A stretch of DNA of 64,000 nucleotides. Source: Haemaphysalis longicornis (Eukaryota; Arthropoda; Arachnida; Ixodida; Ixodidae). Shown here one piece after another: positions 46,930 to 57,907 of this stretch; the first letter of the stretch is position 1, and every line of letters starts with the position of its first letter. The stretch spans positions 682,001 through 746,000 of the forward strand of contig JABSTR010001244.1 in NCBI GenBank assembly GCA_013339765.2, given 5' to 3'. The notes beneath the pieces were generated by a model that saw nothing but the letters and a program-made list of their open reading frames with translations, was not told the DNA's origin and ran no database searches. The position numbers and the translations under genes were made by a program.

Positions 46930-47030
46930 GTCAGAAAGAAATTGGTGAAAAAATTCCCGCCGGGTGGGATCCGAACCCACGACCTCCAGAATACCGGTCT
47001 GGTGCGATAACCATTACGCTATCGGCGGGG
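46930..47030 (-). mobile_element. tRNA-Thr-like SINE, opposite strand
   Basis: The minus-strand head 47028-46956 has A box TAGCGTAATGG, stems CCAGA/TCTGG and GTGGG/CCCAC, and an acceptor CCGCCGA facing CCGGCGG with one mismatch. The anticodon loop reads CCGGTAT: position 33 is C and the anticodon would be GGU, both unusual for a eukaryotic tRNA. The 3' side ends TTTCTTTCTGACTATATA in a TA tract. It is the closest thing to a cloverleaf in the window, but best read as a SINE head. Confidence 0.6.
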
Positions 47031-47086
47031 CTGTTTCCCCACCAGTTTCACGGGTATATGTTAGGTATTTTTTGTTTCCTGACTCA

Positions 47087-47212
47087 GAAAATTCTTCATC
47101 TCTTTCTATGACCCACCACAACCTCCCCTTTGCTTTGTGAGGTTTTCTTGACTGCCAACCCTTACTTTCTGTCTTATTTCACCGAGCCCCTCATTTCCGA
47201 TTTTCTGATTCG

Positions 47213-47270
<58 letters not shown>
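47087..47270 (+). mobile_element. SINE body plus (TA)n tail
   Basis: Third copy of the SINE body block (CTATGACCCACCACAACCTC, GAGGTTTTCTTGACTGCC, GAGCCCCTCATTTCC), followed by a TA tract of about 55 bases (47216-47270). Confidence 0.65.
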
Positions 47271-47276
<6 letters not shown>

Positions 47277-47476
47277 AGAAATGCCGGCAGTCTACAACGC
47301 CAAACAAGGCATAGGGGAAGGTTAGACTATTTTTTTACCGTTAGTGACGTTACATTATTATTAATTTTTATTAATTACGTGAGAAAGAAAGAAAGAAAAA
47401 CACGCGCCCAGAGTGGGGACCGAACCCACACCTTTCGATGAGATCTCGAATGCCTTACCAATTCGGCTATCTGGGC
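47271..47476 (-). mobile_element. tRNA-Arg(UCU)-like SINE
   Basis: The minus-strand head 47476-47406 has a perfect 7-bp acceptor (GCCCAGA/TCTGGGC), A box TAGCCGAATTGG, TTCGA/TCGAA anticodon stem with UCU, and B box GGTTCGGTCCC. Position 33 of the loop is A, not U, which argues against function. The body runs through TTAATAAAAATTAATAATAA to GCCGGCATTTCTTTCTGTA and ends in the TA tract on the left. Confidence 0.68.
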
Positions 47477-47728
47477 GACTGTGTTCTGCTTCACTTTCTG
47501 GGGTATTTATATTTACTACAACTGTATCTGACGCTTGAGGGTGGTAGCCAGCGCCACTCAGACTACACGGGGAGAAGGGGACCTTCTTTTTCAACCCCCG
47601 GGGCGTGACGCGAACGTCTACAGCCTGTCATGAGCGGTCAACTGGCGGGAAACCCTCGTATGCTACCTTGGCATCAAGGCTGCCAGAACCGAGGCCCTCG
47701 GTTCTGGCAGTTAGTTCTGGCTCGTTAG

Positions 47729-47975
47729 GAAATACAGAAAGAAATGCCGGCAGTCTACAACGCCAAAGAAGGCACAGGGGAAGGTTAGACTATTTTTTTA
47801 CCGTTAGTGACCTTACATTATTATTAATTTTTATTAATTACGTGAGAAAGAAAAAAAGAAAAACACGCGCCCAGAGTGGGGACCGAACCCACGCCTTTCG
47901 ATTAGATCTCAAATATATATATATATAATATATATATATATAATATATATATATATTATATATATATATATATAT

Positions 47976-48022
<47 letters not shown>
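47729..48022 (-). mobile_element. second tRNA-Arg-like SINE copy, head broken by (TA)n
   Basis: 47729-47913 repeats 47271-47455 almost base for base. The tRNA-like head stops inside the anticodon arm (47911) and is replaced by an imperfect TA tract of about 110 bases (47913-48022). Confidence 0.72.
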
Positions 48023-48025
<3 letters not shown>

Positions 48026-49160
48026 AAAGACGCAGCAGGGCTTTTTCCCGTGGCGCAATGACTACTGGGCCCCGCCGCGCTCATTGTCACATTCGCGTGG
48101 CTGATAAGCAATGACCCATTGTGTGTGCGCGCGGTAGCAAGCGTTGACGCTTTCAGCTGGGCGTTTCACTGGGCAAACCTCTTTCCCACATTTGCATCAT
48201 CCAACTCCACCCACCCTCCTGCTAATGAAACAACGCATTCGTCGGTGTTTTCTTCTAACACTGTCCGCGCTTCTTCTTCCAGCGTACAGTAGTGCTTAGC
48301 GTAACGATTCGCGAGCACGTGCTGATGGGGTCTTAGCGCTCCTCGAATGACTGGGGTGGACCAACGGGCGGAAAATGCAGCTAAATGTGCGCTGCAGTTG
48401 GCTAAATTATGGACGCCGCGGTAGTCATTTGGGACCTGATGGAGCCAAGAAACGCTGCTGCTGCCAAATGATGAGAACCCGTGTTTCTTTCTTCCGCCAG
48501 GGGCTGCAGCATTAGCGCAAAGCTCGGCACCACCCACCCACGCATCGCATACGCGCACGCTCATATGGGTTGCAACAGTTCCCCCCTCATTCGTAACCAT
48601 TTAAGGACCGTTTCACCCTGCAAGTTTGACGCCGAGTGGAAATTTTGAAGAGCTGTATGACCAGTAACAGGCCGATTTCGAATTCAGGTGATTTCGCTAC
48701 CTTTTTTTCCCGGACAAGCTGTGGAACTATACACTGCCACTACCACAAATAAAGGTACCAGCGTTTCACAACGACCGTATTTTTTTGGGGGGGGGGGGGG
48801 GGGGGGGGGGGGGCTGTTTGCGCCATTGCACGCGGGAGTGCCTACCCGGGCATGTTCAGAGCAGATTAAAAAAAAAAAAACTAAACAAGGCACACTTGCA
48901 GCAGCAGCTGGGACCGCGAGTTCATTCATGCCCAACGCGTTTCGAAGTGGAAATGAGTCGAAATCATAACACTGCGCGCGCCATTTTTAACGCTTAACGT
49001 AACGCGTTCCCCCCAATCGCTATCGAAAAAACCAACCCAAAGTATACATTAACTACAAGAACGGGGCGACCACCGTTCAAGCACTAACATTTTGCCTCAG
49101 ATTTGCCTGAGGAATCCTTTGCTCTAAATGATAGGGACATGTATGACTTGCACCAGCCTA
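48023..49160. other. 1.1 kb without a recognisable gene
   Basis: A 144-codon minus-strand frame (48166-48600; NDYRGVHNLANCSAHLAAF) has no domain I know. A G-run of 30 lies at 48784-48813 and an A-run at 48868-48880. Confidence 0.4.
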
Positions 49161-49162
49161 TA

Positions 49163-50117
49163 CACTTAAACCTGGATATAACGAAGTTTGCAAAAATTCG
49201 AATTTTTTTTCGTTACATCCAGGTTTTGGTTGCATGCAGGTTTCGAGTTAAAGCTCACGCGAACAACGCAGAAACGAAACCAATATGCTAGGCATCAGTG
49301 ATGCTGAACCCACCCTTGTTCAAGTATATCTTTCAAACTGAAAAACTGCGTGATTTGCGCTTGCTGCTACTACACGGCCCCCGGATACACAAACCGGCCA
49401 CGGCGGCCGCTTTTCTGATGGAGGCGAAAAGCAAAAACGCCCGTGTGTACGAGATTTCGGCGCACGTTAAAGATCCCCAGGTGGTCAAAATTAATCCGGA
49501 GCCCTCCACTACGGCGCGCCTCATCGCCTGCGTTGCGTCGGCGCATTAAACCCTACGATCAATCAATCAATCAATTCACAAAAAGTAACTAAGTATTACT
49601 TTTTATTTTTGATACTTTTCGGTGCCTTAACACGTTTCAAGAACCAAACTTATGCTGAAAGGGCGTTTTTTTGCGAACTTCATGCTATTTTCTGCAGTCA
49701 AAATTGTTGAAGGGATGGTAGCTGGTAGCTGAAAAGACAAATCTTTTCGTGTTCAGGCAGCAGAAATCGTCCACGAACCTATACCACAGACATCAGGGGA
49801 CACACGCGACTACACGCCGACAGGCAGGCCTAGCACCTAACCGACACCGCACTCTCACGTTGAAACGCACGAGAATGCGGTGCGCGCGAAATTCCTCAAA
49901 TTAGTGCATTTCGCCAGCCGATTTTTCAGAAAAAGGGCAAGAAACCTTGACTCATCAGCGCTGCGAATTCGTTACATCCAGGTCAACCGTCGCAACCCTT
50001 CGTTACATAGAGGTCGCAAACACATGGGCTTCAATGAAGGTGGAAATGGGGAATTGAGAAACTTCTTTAAATCCAGGAATTCGTTTCATAGAGGTTCGTT
50101 ACATCTAGGTTTAACTG
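49163..50117. mobile_element. TA-flanked MITE of Tc1/mariner-pogo type
   Basis: The left end CACTTAAACCTGGATATAACG and the right end (complement of CAGTTAAACCTAGATGTAAC) are inverted repeats of over 20 bp. Both are flanked by TA (49161-49162, 50118-50119), the Tc1/mariner target. Internal GTTACATCCAGG/TTCGTTACATAGAGG words echo the termini. No transposase frame. A SINE is nested at 49390-49573. Confidence 0.78.
49390..49573 (+). mobile_element. tick tRNA-derived SINE, head missing, nested in the MITE
   Basis: It starts at GGCCACGGCGGCCGC and runs through TTTTCTGATGGAGGCGAAAA, CACGTTAAAGATCCCCAGG, AATTAATCCGGAGCCC and CGGCGCGCCTCATCGCC to CATTAAACCCTACG and (ATCA)n. The 3' end is complete and defines the family tail. 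Confidence 0.85.
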
Positions 50118-50121
50118 TATA

Positions 50122-51590
50122 AACTTCCTGTTGGCGAGTTGGTTGAACTTTTGGCCGGATGGCTGAATCGAGGAACGGACGGATGAACAGACAGATAGAC
50201 AGAGAGACAGGCAGGCAGGCAGACAGACCAAAATTTCGCGTTTAGGTAGCCCAAGAAAGGCTCTAATTAAAAAATTGCCCCCACCTCCCCGAAGGGAATC
50301 GTGAGGAAGTGCGAATGCATTTCTTGCGCCGAGAGTACACGGCGTAGTAATTCTGACATCGCCTTGAGAGGCGCCCAGCCAGCGAACGGTCTAAACTGGA
50401 GCAGAGCGAGCAGGAGACTGTAGCGAGAGAGCGCGCGCGAGCCGACCCACGGAGGTCTGGCGGTTTATCGCTGCATATAAAGGGGGGTACGCCGCGCTGA
50501 GCGCGCCGAGCCAGGTGGCTGAGAGAGGAGGCGGGCGCGCGAGAGAGAGGGGTGCGCGCGCAGCTGCAGCCAGCGAGGAGAGAGGAGGAGCGAGCGAAGG
50601 GGGAGGGGGACGCGCGCAGCGGCGCACGGTAGCTGCCGGGAGAGGAGGTGGTGCGTGACGTCACGGCGCGGGTGAGGAGAGGGATGCGCGCGGCGCACAC
50701 CGCCGCGCCGCGAGGGAGCGGTGAGGGCGTGGCGTCACGTGGTGAGTGACGTCACTGCGCCGTTGCTACCGACGCTCCTCTCCGCTCTGCGCCGTTGCTA
50801 GGGAGAGCAGGGCTGCGGACGCCGCCGCCGCCGGCGGTGGATGGTTTGGGGTCGCTTATAAAGTGCATCGCACTTAAAAAAATTGGCCGCGTATCTGCTT
50901 CTTTCGTTGCAAATGCCGTCAAAAGACCGCATTATCGGCTTTTGCGAAGTAAATGCCTCCCTTCGCTTTCATCCTCACCTCTCATGTTGTTTCTCTTGCG
51001 TCGCGCTAGTCCCAAGGTAATGACGCCAAAGGTTTGCTTAAATCATCTTAAATTTCCCGCGTTCCAATGCTCCAAACCGGGTGTCTCGATGCCAACGCTG
51101 CCGTACGGCGAAGACGCGCGTGAATCGAGGCGCCGTACTTCAACGTTTATAGAACCGCGTTTTCCTACTCCACGTGCGTTGCAAGCAGAACGTGGAACCT
51201 ATCTAGTGGAACCTTATGTAACTGTTGCCGGTTGATTCCATAAAATGCCGCAAGAAGCTATAGCGGTTCGGGCGACAGCAGGCGACGGCAAAGTGAATTT
51301 TTTTTTCTGGAGTTGATGAAGTATTTAATTTCGCCAAAGTCAAGCATGTATAATTTTTTATAAAGGAACCCTGCAAACATCACTTCTGTATTAATTTGTT
51401 CTCTTATATTTGCGTAATGTCTTGTTATTCTTCAACAATGTTGACGAGTATGAACATTACACCGGACTTAGACGGGTAGATTTAGCTGTGACTATATAAG
51501 ACTATTGCGCAGGCATTGTTTTAGTTTGACCGGGTGGCTGAATCGAGTCACAGACAGACAGACGGACAGACCAAAATTTCTGGGTTTTAA
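50122..51590 (+). repeat. GACA-minisatellite repeat family, units 0-1
   Basis: GGATGGCTGAATCGAGG plus a GACA/GGCA minisatellite and CCAAAATTTCGCG end one unit at about 50240. The next starts GTAGCCCAAGAAAGGC, runs through GC-rich DNA (50380-50870; TATA-like CATATAAAGG at about 50475) and AAAAAAATTGGCCGCGTATC (50876), and ends with GGGTGGCTGAATCGAG and GACAGACAGACGG (51530-51570). Unit 2 is at 53359-54035. GC-rich frames here are not supported as genes. Confidence 0.6.
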
Positions 51591-53358
51591 GGGGTCCTGA
51601 AATACCTTCCGCCGATGCATGGATGTACATGTACCCAAATAAAGCAATGTATTTGCAATCTCCTCCCGCAAGAATTTTGTTAAAGCGATGAGTATTAGCT
51701 GAGAAATCGTAAATCAAAAACCGCGCATTATCGTCGCTCCGCGTTTCCTCCTCCTTTCGACTTACTCTCCGCTGTTGACGGCGCGCGAGCCTTGCCTCTC
51801 ATGATGCTGCTCTCCGCAGCGGTGACGTACTTCCGCTATTGCGCTGCTCAGACTGTCGTCTGCTACGGGCAAGCTTTGTTGACACCATGAATCCCGCACT
51901 TCGCTCAAGGCTGGAAAAGCGAACGAAAAATCTGGCCGCATATATGCGGCGGCCTGGCCTTGCCCTTTCGCGGGGTACGTTGCTGGCGGCACGTGACTTT
52001 TTATCGGCGGCGAACTCGCAGCCGCACGGGGAGGGTCGTGCGCTCGTTCCCTTGATGCACCGCGCACTGTTTATCCAAAAAGCGCCGTATCAGATGTGGC
52101 CCCGCTGGTGCCGGGTCTTATTTTGCGGCGGTGGTAATTCCTGCCGGCGGCATGTGAAAAAGTCATATTAAACCGATACAGAACCCGTGCACAAAATGCT
52201 TCAATCATGTGACCAGTTCAGCTTGGGGCGACGCGTGGTGGAGAGCGGCAACGTTGGCAAAACATGCTCCGGCGCGGCTCTGAGCTTTCTAGCGCTGGAG
52301 CGAGCGCCATTTCTTTGACAATCTCAAACATCGGTTGCCTTGGCAACAAGGCACAAACCGCCCCAGAAGTCAGTTACGGTTGCGTGATCCCGGTTCAGCT
52401 TGGGGCCCCACCTCGCGACATGTCGGCACTGCAGGCGTACCACTCATTGGGAAGTGTGAGATGCGTTTGGCATTACAGGAGGCGATGGTGCGTGTGTTGT
52501 GGACGCCTTTGTTTCGCGATGAAATGCGACGTTGTGCTTCTGCGGGTGGATAGTGCTTCCCATGGTCTGGATTATCTTTCTCGAGCGACGCACGACTCAA
52601 CCTCGCATGGGGTATGTGCAGTGTGCGTGGCTAAAAGCCATCGGCTTGTGCGCCAGAGTTAAGTGACTTGCTGTTCGTCCCCGCAAACCGTGCGCGAGGT
52701 GAGTACATAATTTACGACGGGCAGGAGGCAACCCATCCTCTGTCAATCGTGGTTCAGACTTTCAACGCATGTTGTGAAGTTGTGTTCGTTAGAAACGCAT
52801 CTCTGGATTGTTTTGAAGTTGAATAAAATGTATGCGTCAAACCCGGGCATTCGGCTCAGGGCGTTCTCTGCGATTGCACGAAAGAAGTGCCACGGGGCTT
52901 CAACGCTTTCTTTATGGAACGTACTCAGGTAACAGAATATCCATGTCGTGTTATGGCCGTGTTGCATTCAATACAAACGGTTAAGCGTTTGTTTTACACT
53001 TGTTTCGTTTGTCGTAAAATGCCCAAGCACTCCGGCACTCCGCTGGCAGATCAGCCGGCGAGCCGACGCTGAGCAGACGACTCATCTCTTTGCCGGAAGT
53101 GCGTGAAAAAGCCGCCCAATAGCAAGATGTCTAGCTCATGACGAACATCTGAGAATCGATGATGTAGACATGTGAAGATGGCGGCGTCCAAAAACACGAA
53201 GGGAAGGGTGAGAAAAAAACGACAAACTTTGCAACAAAACTGTGAGCTTTCCGCTGCGCGTAAAAGAGTAATACTTGGTCACAGAGGAGACGTTGACGAC
53301 CCAATCTAACGGTTGCGCTAGTTCATTTAGTGTGCTCAAAATGCCTTTCAGGGCCCCT
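51591..53358. mobile_element. 1.77-kb TTAA-flanked non-autonomous element
   Basis: Termini GGGGTCCTGAAATACC (left) and AGGGGCCCTGAAAGGC (complement of the right end) with TTAA on both sides (51587-51590, 53359-53362). Outside them the flanks join to TTTCTGGGTTTTAA-GTAGCCCACGAAAG, matching the uninterrupted repeat at 54018-54035 (GGGGTTTAAGCAGCCCAAG) and 50240-50256. No transposase is recognised inside; a 110-codon frame at 51839-52171 has no known domain. Confidence 0.75.
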
Positions 53359-54036
53359 TTAAGTAGCCCACGAAAGACTATCGTCTTTAAAAAAATTGGC
53401 CCCATACCTGCTCACTCCGCTGCAAACGTCGTCAGACTACTGTAGTAGAGCTTGCGCCGCATTTGCCACGCAGACGCCTCCCTTCTCTTTCCTGCCCACC
53501 TCTCACGCTCTTCCGCCTCCTGTTTCTCTCCTCACACGATCAACACGGGGGAGGGGCTTGGCTAAAATCAATTCAATTTTTGCGCGTTCCACTGTGCGCG
53601 CGCCATTTAATGGAACCTTTCGTTGCTGCTGAACTTGACACGCCGTCACGACGTCCAAACTCGCCGCATGCTCTCTTCGTGTTTTTGAGTCAAAGTATCT
53701 TTTTTTCGGCGCGTTTTTTTTTTAATTTTCGATCGCAAAAAATCAATCAGCCACGTATATTTAATTAAAAGAACACTAGAAATACCATGTATGCATTGAT
53801 ATTATACCTCGAATATGCTTACAAAATGTTTTCTTTTTCGCTGGACAATGTTGGAAAGTATGAAGTGTGTTTCCACATTCGTGGTTTGGTAAAGTTTTTC
53901 CTATATAAACCTCTAATTCCAGTATTCTTGCAACTTTTGGCCGGAATGCTGAACCGAGGGACGGACGGACGGACGGACGGACGGACATACATACATACAT
54001 ACCTACATACATAAATCCTGGGGTTTAAGCAGCCCA
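53359..54036 (+). repeat. GACA-minisatellite repeat family, unit 2
   Basis: Begins TTAAGTAGCCCACGAAAGAC, has AAAAAAATTGGCCCCATACC at 53389 as in unit 1, and ends GGAATGCTGAACCGAGGGAC with (GGAC)n and (ATAC)n (53958-54010), then GGGGTTTAAGCAGCCC. Confidence 0.65.
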
Positions 54037-54037
54037 A

Positions 54038-54760
54038 GAATGAATGAATGAATGAACATTTATTGAAACACAAGACTCTTGGTGTCGCTGATGGCTGGGG
54101 TCCTTAGCCCAGGACAACACTGAGTCTGGCCTGCTCCCGGTCCCGGTTGACCAGATGGATCTGGTCTTCCAGGTTCGAGCTGGATAGAGCTGCCTCCCAT
54201 AGGTCAATTTTTTTTCTGGTGTTCCCTGTGCACACCAATCGCTGTTGCACTCCCAGGTGATGTGGTATAGTGTAGGAGTGCGACTGCATGTTGGACAATC
54301 TGGGCGATATTTTCCAGGGTACATGAGGCTATACCTGTGGGGGTTTGGATAAGTACTTGCTTGAATCTGCCTCCAGGAGGTGGCTTTTATTGCGTTTAGC
54401 TCTCTGTGAGGGGGCGGGTAGAGTGCCCTGGCTGCCCTGAGGGTTTCTAACCTTTCCGCATAGCCGTTGGGAAGTGAGGTGAAAAGCGACGTGTTGTCAC
54501 CCGCCCGGTTTGTCAATTCACGGGCAGTGGTGTCAACCGCTCCGTCCTCCAGCAGTGCCTCGTGGCCGGGGGTCCAAGTCAGCCTGCGCGTTCCATGGGC
54601 TCTTCCCTCGATCTTGTTCAGCAGGTTTGCTGCCACTGGTGGTATTCTTCGCTTAACCAAGTCGTAGCATGCTTGCTTGGAGTCCGTAATGATGTGCAGG
54701 CTCTCCTGCTGTCTCTCTTTGTGGGCGAAAGCAATGGCTACAGCAAATAACCCGAATTAC
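54038..54760 (-). mobile_element. LINE RNase H and C-terminus with (ATTC)n tail
   Basis: The minus strand reads AVAIAFAHKERQQESLHIIT followed by DSKQACYDLV (RNase H catalytic Asp), LTWTPGHEAL, TTARELTNRAG, ALYPPPHRELNAIKATSW, SLMYPGKYRPDCPTCSRTP, YHITWEC (zinc-knuckle-like) and a stop near 54060-54090. GTTTCAATAAATGTTC plus (ATTC)n gives the polyadenylation signal and tail. 5'-truncated near 54760. The RNase H reading frame is largely intact, so it may be relatively young. Confidence 0.8.
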
Positions 54761-55944
54761 CAGAAGAATAACAAATAACAGAGCACGAATGAGAGAGGAG
54801 GACACTCTCCGTCTGGTTCACACCTTGGTGGTCAGCAGAGTGCTTACAGCCTACCATATCACCAGCAGCCCAAGGAAGGCTACCGATTTGAAACGTGCGC
54901 TTTGTCTGTCTCTGTAATACGTTCCAGCGCGAGCCCCCAACCGTGCTATGTCAACTAGCCCGCCACCAAACTTTACTAGTGGTAGTATGCTCTTTGAGTA
55001 CTGTATTTTTGCACTGAGCAAAGCGTTTTGCTGTCAGCACCTCATCGTGTAACCAACGTTCACGGCAAAACGGCGGGTACCTAGCAGCATGTGACAACGT
55101 GGCGACGGCTATGACCATGAAAGAGATAACGCAAATACAACTTGAAATTTAACATTAGAACAGGGTGCTGGTTTGCGTTACAGAAGGAAATAAAAACTGA
55201 GCAAAAAATTAGGCACAAATAAAACTATTCCGTGATGTTCTTCAGTTCAACACTCGCCATTTGCTCGAATTTGACGCTGCTTTCAACTACAGAAATGTGT
55301 GCGAATTTACTTTGTTAGCATCAACTTTTGCTTTAATATTTAGAATACTTTCTGCTCCGGCATCCCAATACAAGCACGTTGCACCGCACAGAGGCCGCTG
55401 TGAGCGCAGCACTTTTCCTACTACAGTTGTCTGCAGCGCGCGCTAGGGCATCGATGAAGGAGCGGCGATTTCTCGAGCCCACGGCCTGCAGCGTGCCGTG
55501 CCAACGATCTATGGAGTTGACACTGGGACACGGTGTAAAGAAAGACGGCCGCGATGAATGCATCGGTTTCTCCCTGCCATTTGTAATATCTTCAATCTGA
55601 GAGGTCGGCTACAATATCAGCGAGTGGTGTATTTTCGTCTGCGCCACTGTTCGTTCTTCTCGGCCTTGTTATCATGACGTTACCTTAGATACCTTCTTTA
55701 AGTGGGCGCCCGTGCGCGACTCGTGATAATCCCGACTGTTGGTGTCTGGGACAGAGCGCCGACACTTACGCAATATGAAGGTTACGAACCGAGCCCCGTG
55801 ATATGCGTGGCATCTTTCACAACAGAAATGACCCCCCGAACCACCAGGATATAGAAAACGGCGCTGCTGCTTGCGAGGCAAGCATCAGCGCAATCTGCCT
55901 ATACTTCCGTCCGGCAACCCAACGGGATTACCGGACGGCTTTCC
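54761..55944. other. 1.2 kb without a recognisable gene
   Basis: Mixed sequence with short frames on both strands and no domain or repeat boundary that I can defend. Confidence 0.45.
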
Positions 55945-56190
55945 TTTGTAGCCGTACGGCTACAAAGAAAAGCTCTACAGCTTTCTCAGAAACTTCGCCG
56001 TTGAAGAAAAATTCGTCCCGGTCCAGGATGAATTCGTCCTCGGTCCAGGATCCTGAACCAGAACGAACTTTTCTTACAACTGCGAAGTTCTTGAGAAAGC
56101 TGTAGAGCTTTTCTTTGTAGCCGTACGGCTGCATTGAGGTGGATGTCAAATCATCCTTCGCAGAAACTTACTCCACCTTGGGGATTCTTC
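55945..56190. mobile_element. palindromic fold-back MITE, copy 2
   Basis: Arms 55951-56002 and 56078-56129 are reverse complements of about 52 bp (GCCGTACGGCTACAAAG; AGCTCTACAGCTTTCTC). A perfect local palindrome, TTTGTAGCCGT and its complement, lies at 55945-55966. Same family as 1085-1292, including GGATGTCAAA and the CTCCACCTTGGGG end. Confidence 0.72.
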
Positions 56191-57752
56191 AAAATTTAGT
56201 CAACCCGACGGGAAGCATTCGCCATCCGGCCTCACGCAGCGGCTGTAACTCGGACTGCTGTGATAATTGATGTGCCCGGGCTGACCCTGCCTTGTCTTTT
56301 ATTCGTTCTTCTCGCTTTCGCTATCTCTATAACACTCTCCCCCATCCTTACAGTCCCCTCTACTACCCCTCCCACGCACTGCGTTGTATGCAGCTGAGCT
56401 CCCTAGCTGCCAAGCTCAAAAATAACCCCACTGCACTTCCTACCCATTTTTCTTCAAACCACAAACAAACAACAAAAACATAGCTTCGCGGCGATTTCTG
56501 CAAACTAGGCGTCAAATTACGCGGCATTTTGTCAAACGATCACGTGCACACGACGCCGATTTCTTATGTAAAACAACACGACAAACTCGCAGCAAATTAC
56601 TTGAGTGTAGAGGTAGAGATTGTAAACGTTCACTGAAGCGAGCGATCGCGGTTTAGCCGTCACATAGGTGTCGTGGTTTGGCTTCGGTCCGGCTACCATT
56701 GGGCTTGGCTGCACCACGGATTACCTGAGCGACCTGACTGATCAGTGTGGTCAGAGCTGGTCAGCAGGCTTTCCCACTGCTCGGGGGGATAGAGATGGGA
56801 TGCGTTGGCAAGGCAACACCACACGATAGGTGGTGTTAAGATAAGTGACAGTTTGAGGGGGGGGGGGGGGGGTATACAGGGTATGGGGGCGTCGTAGTAG
56901 GTGAGCGACACCAAATGAATGCTTGGTCGAGGGTGGGGTTGAGGCAGGGTGCGAGAGTCTTGGTAGCGTGATGGAACAGCGGGAGGTGGGGCGACTGGGC
57001 CGTCGGTTCTGGCCCTGAGGGAAAATGGTCAGTGTGGAAGGGACGAGAGGCGATATAGTGGTCGCGAGGGGTTTATTGATGCGAGTATCCGCCAGGCGGG
57101 AAATGAGAATTGAGAACATGAGAACACAAAGAATTTTGTCTCAGGATAGCCGAGAATAAGTCATAACCGTAATGTTTTCGGAACCGGTGGTAGCTAAGGA
57201 TTTAGCAGCAAGGGCTGTAAACATTTTCCGCGACCCTTATCTACGCACGCACCTTCCGGTGCTTTCACTACTTAGGGTGTCTCGCCATTATCTGGGTAGC
57301 CGCTGATGACGAATGCGGAGGGCACACCGGGTCTATAATTTCAATCAGATTGCTTGCTGGCATTCGGTGGCTGCTATCGCAGCGACAAGTCACCGGACGA
57401 CCAATTACCGGCATTAGGAAACCTAAAGGGCGACCTTCGCGCGTGCAGTGTAAAAAGCCAAGCGCCATGCACACATGCCGAGCAAGCCTCTCAGGCTATC
57501 AGCATGGCCGAGGTGACCGGCGGCCATCTGGATGTAAAGCAACTCCTGGCATCCAGAGCGAAGGCACTCTGCTCACCTAATGAATTCTCGGACTAGGGAA
57601 CCACTCCAATTTCAGAAAGCTCAAATAAAACGTAAAATCTATCTCCCTCTCTATGGCCCGTGATTAACATTTAGGACAACGGTTCCACCGTTATCCCTGA
57701 TCGAAAGAGTCACCAATCGTATTTCTCGTAAGCGCCGCTGCTGGCGCCTTTT
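56191..57752. other. 1.6 kb without a recognisable gene
   Basis: A 122-codon Pro/Thr/Ser-rich minus-strand frame (56751-57119) overlaps a G-run (56857-56871). A frame ending AEVTGGHLDVKQLLASRAKA near 57596 is followed by AAATAAAACG at about 57624 and could be the end of an unrecognised retroelement. Confidence 0.35.
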
Positions 57753-57907
57753 TTGAACACGAAAGTGTTTTATTACGAGATTTTTAATAAGATTTCACTT
57801 ACGTCATATCCGTCACGGAAGTGACGCCAGTACAATGAAGCAAGCGGCCTGTAAAGGGTTCACCCCTGCACACAGGTTCTTCTTGCGGGGAAGCAACCTT
57901 TAGTACT
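57753..57907 (+). repeat. unit A of the CACGAAAGTGTTTTA repeat, cut by a LINE
   Basis: GAACACGAAAGTGTTTTATT, TTTCACTTACGTCATATCC, GTGACGCCAGTACAA, GGCCTGTAAAGGGTTCACCC and CAACCTTTAGTACTAA match 32939-33085. Confidence 0.75.

Noticed and set aside
46956..47028. Functional tRNA-Thr gene on the minus strand
   Set aside because: The cloverleaf is close, but loop position 33 is C, the anticodon would be GGU, and the acceptor has a mismatch. Related heads with SINE bodies sit beside it.
47406..47476. Functional tRNA-Arg gene on the minus strand
   Set aside because: The acceptor stem is perfect, but position 33 is A. The sequence is part of a repeated unit that includes a SINE body and recurs at 47729-47913.
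48166..48600. 144-codon minus-strand ORF
   Set aside because: Protein-like in places but with no domain I recognise, no splice context and no start context support; listed only as part of an unassigned stretch.
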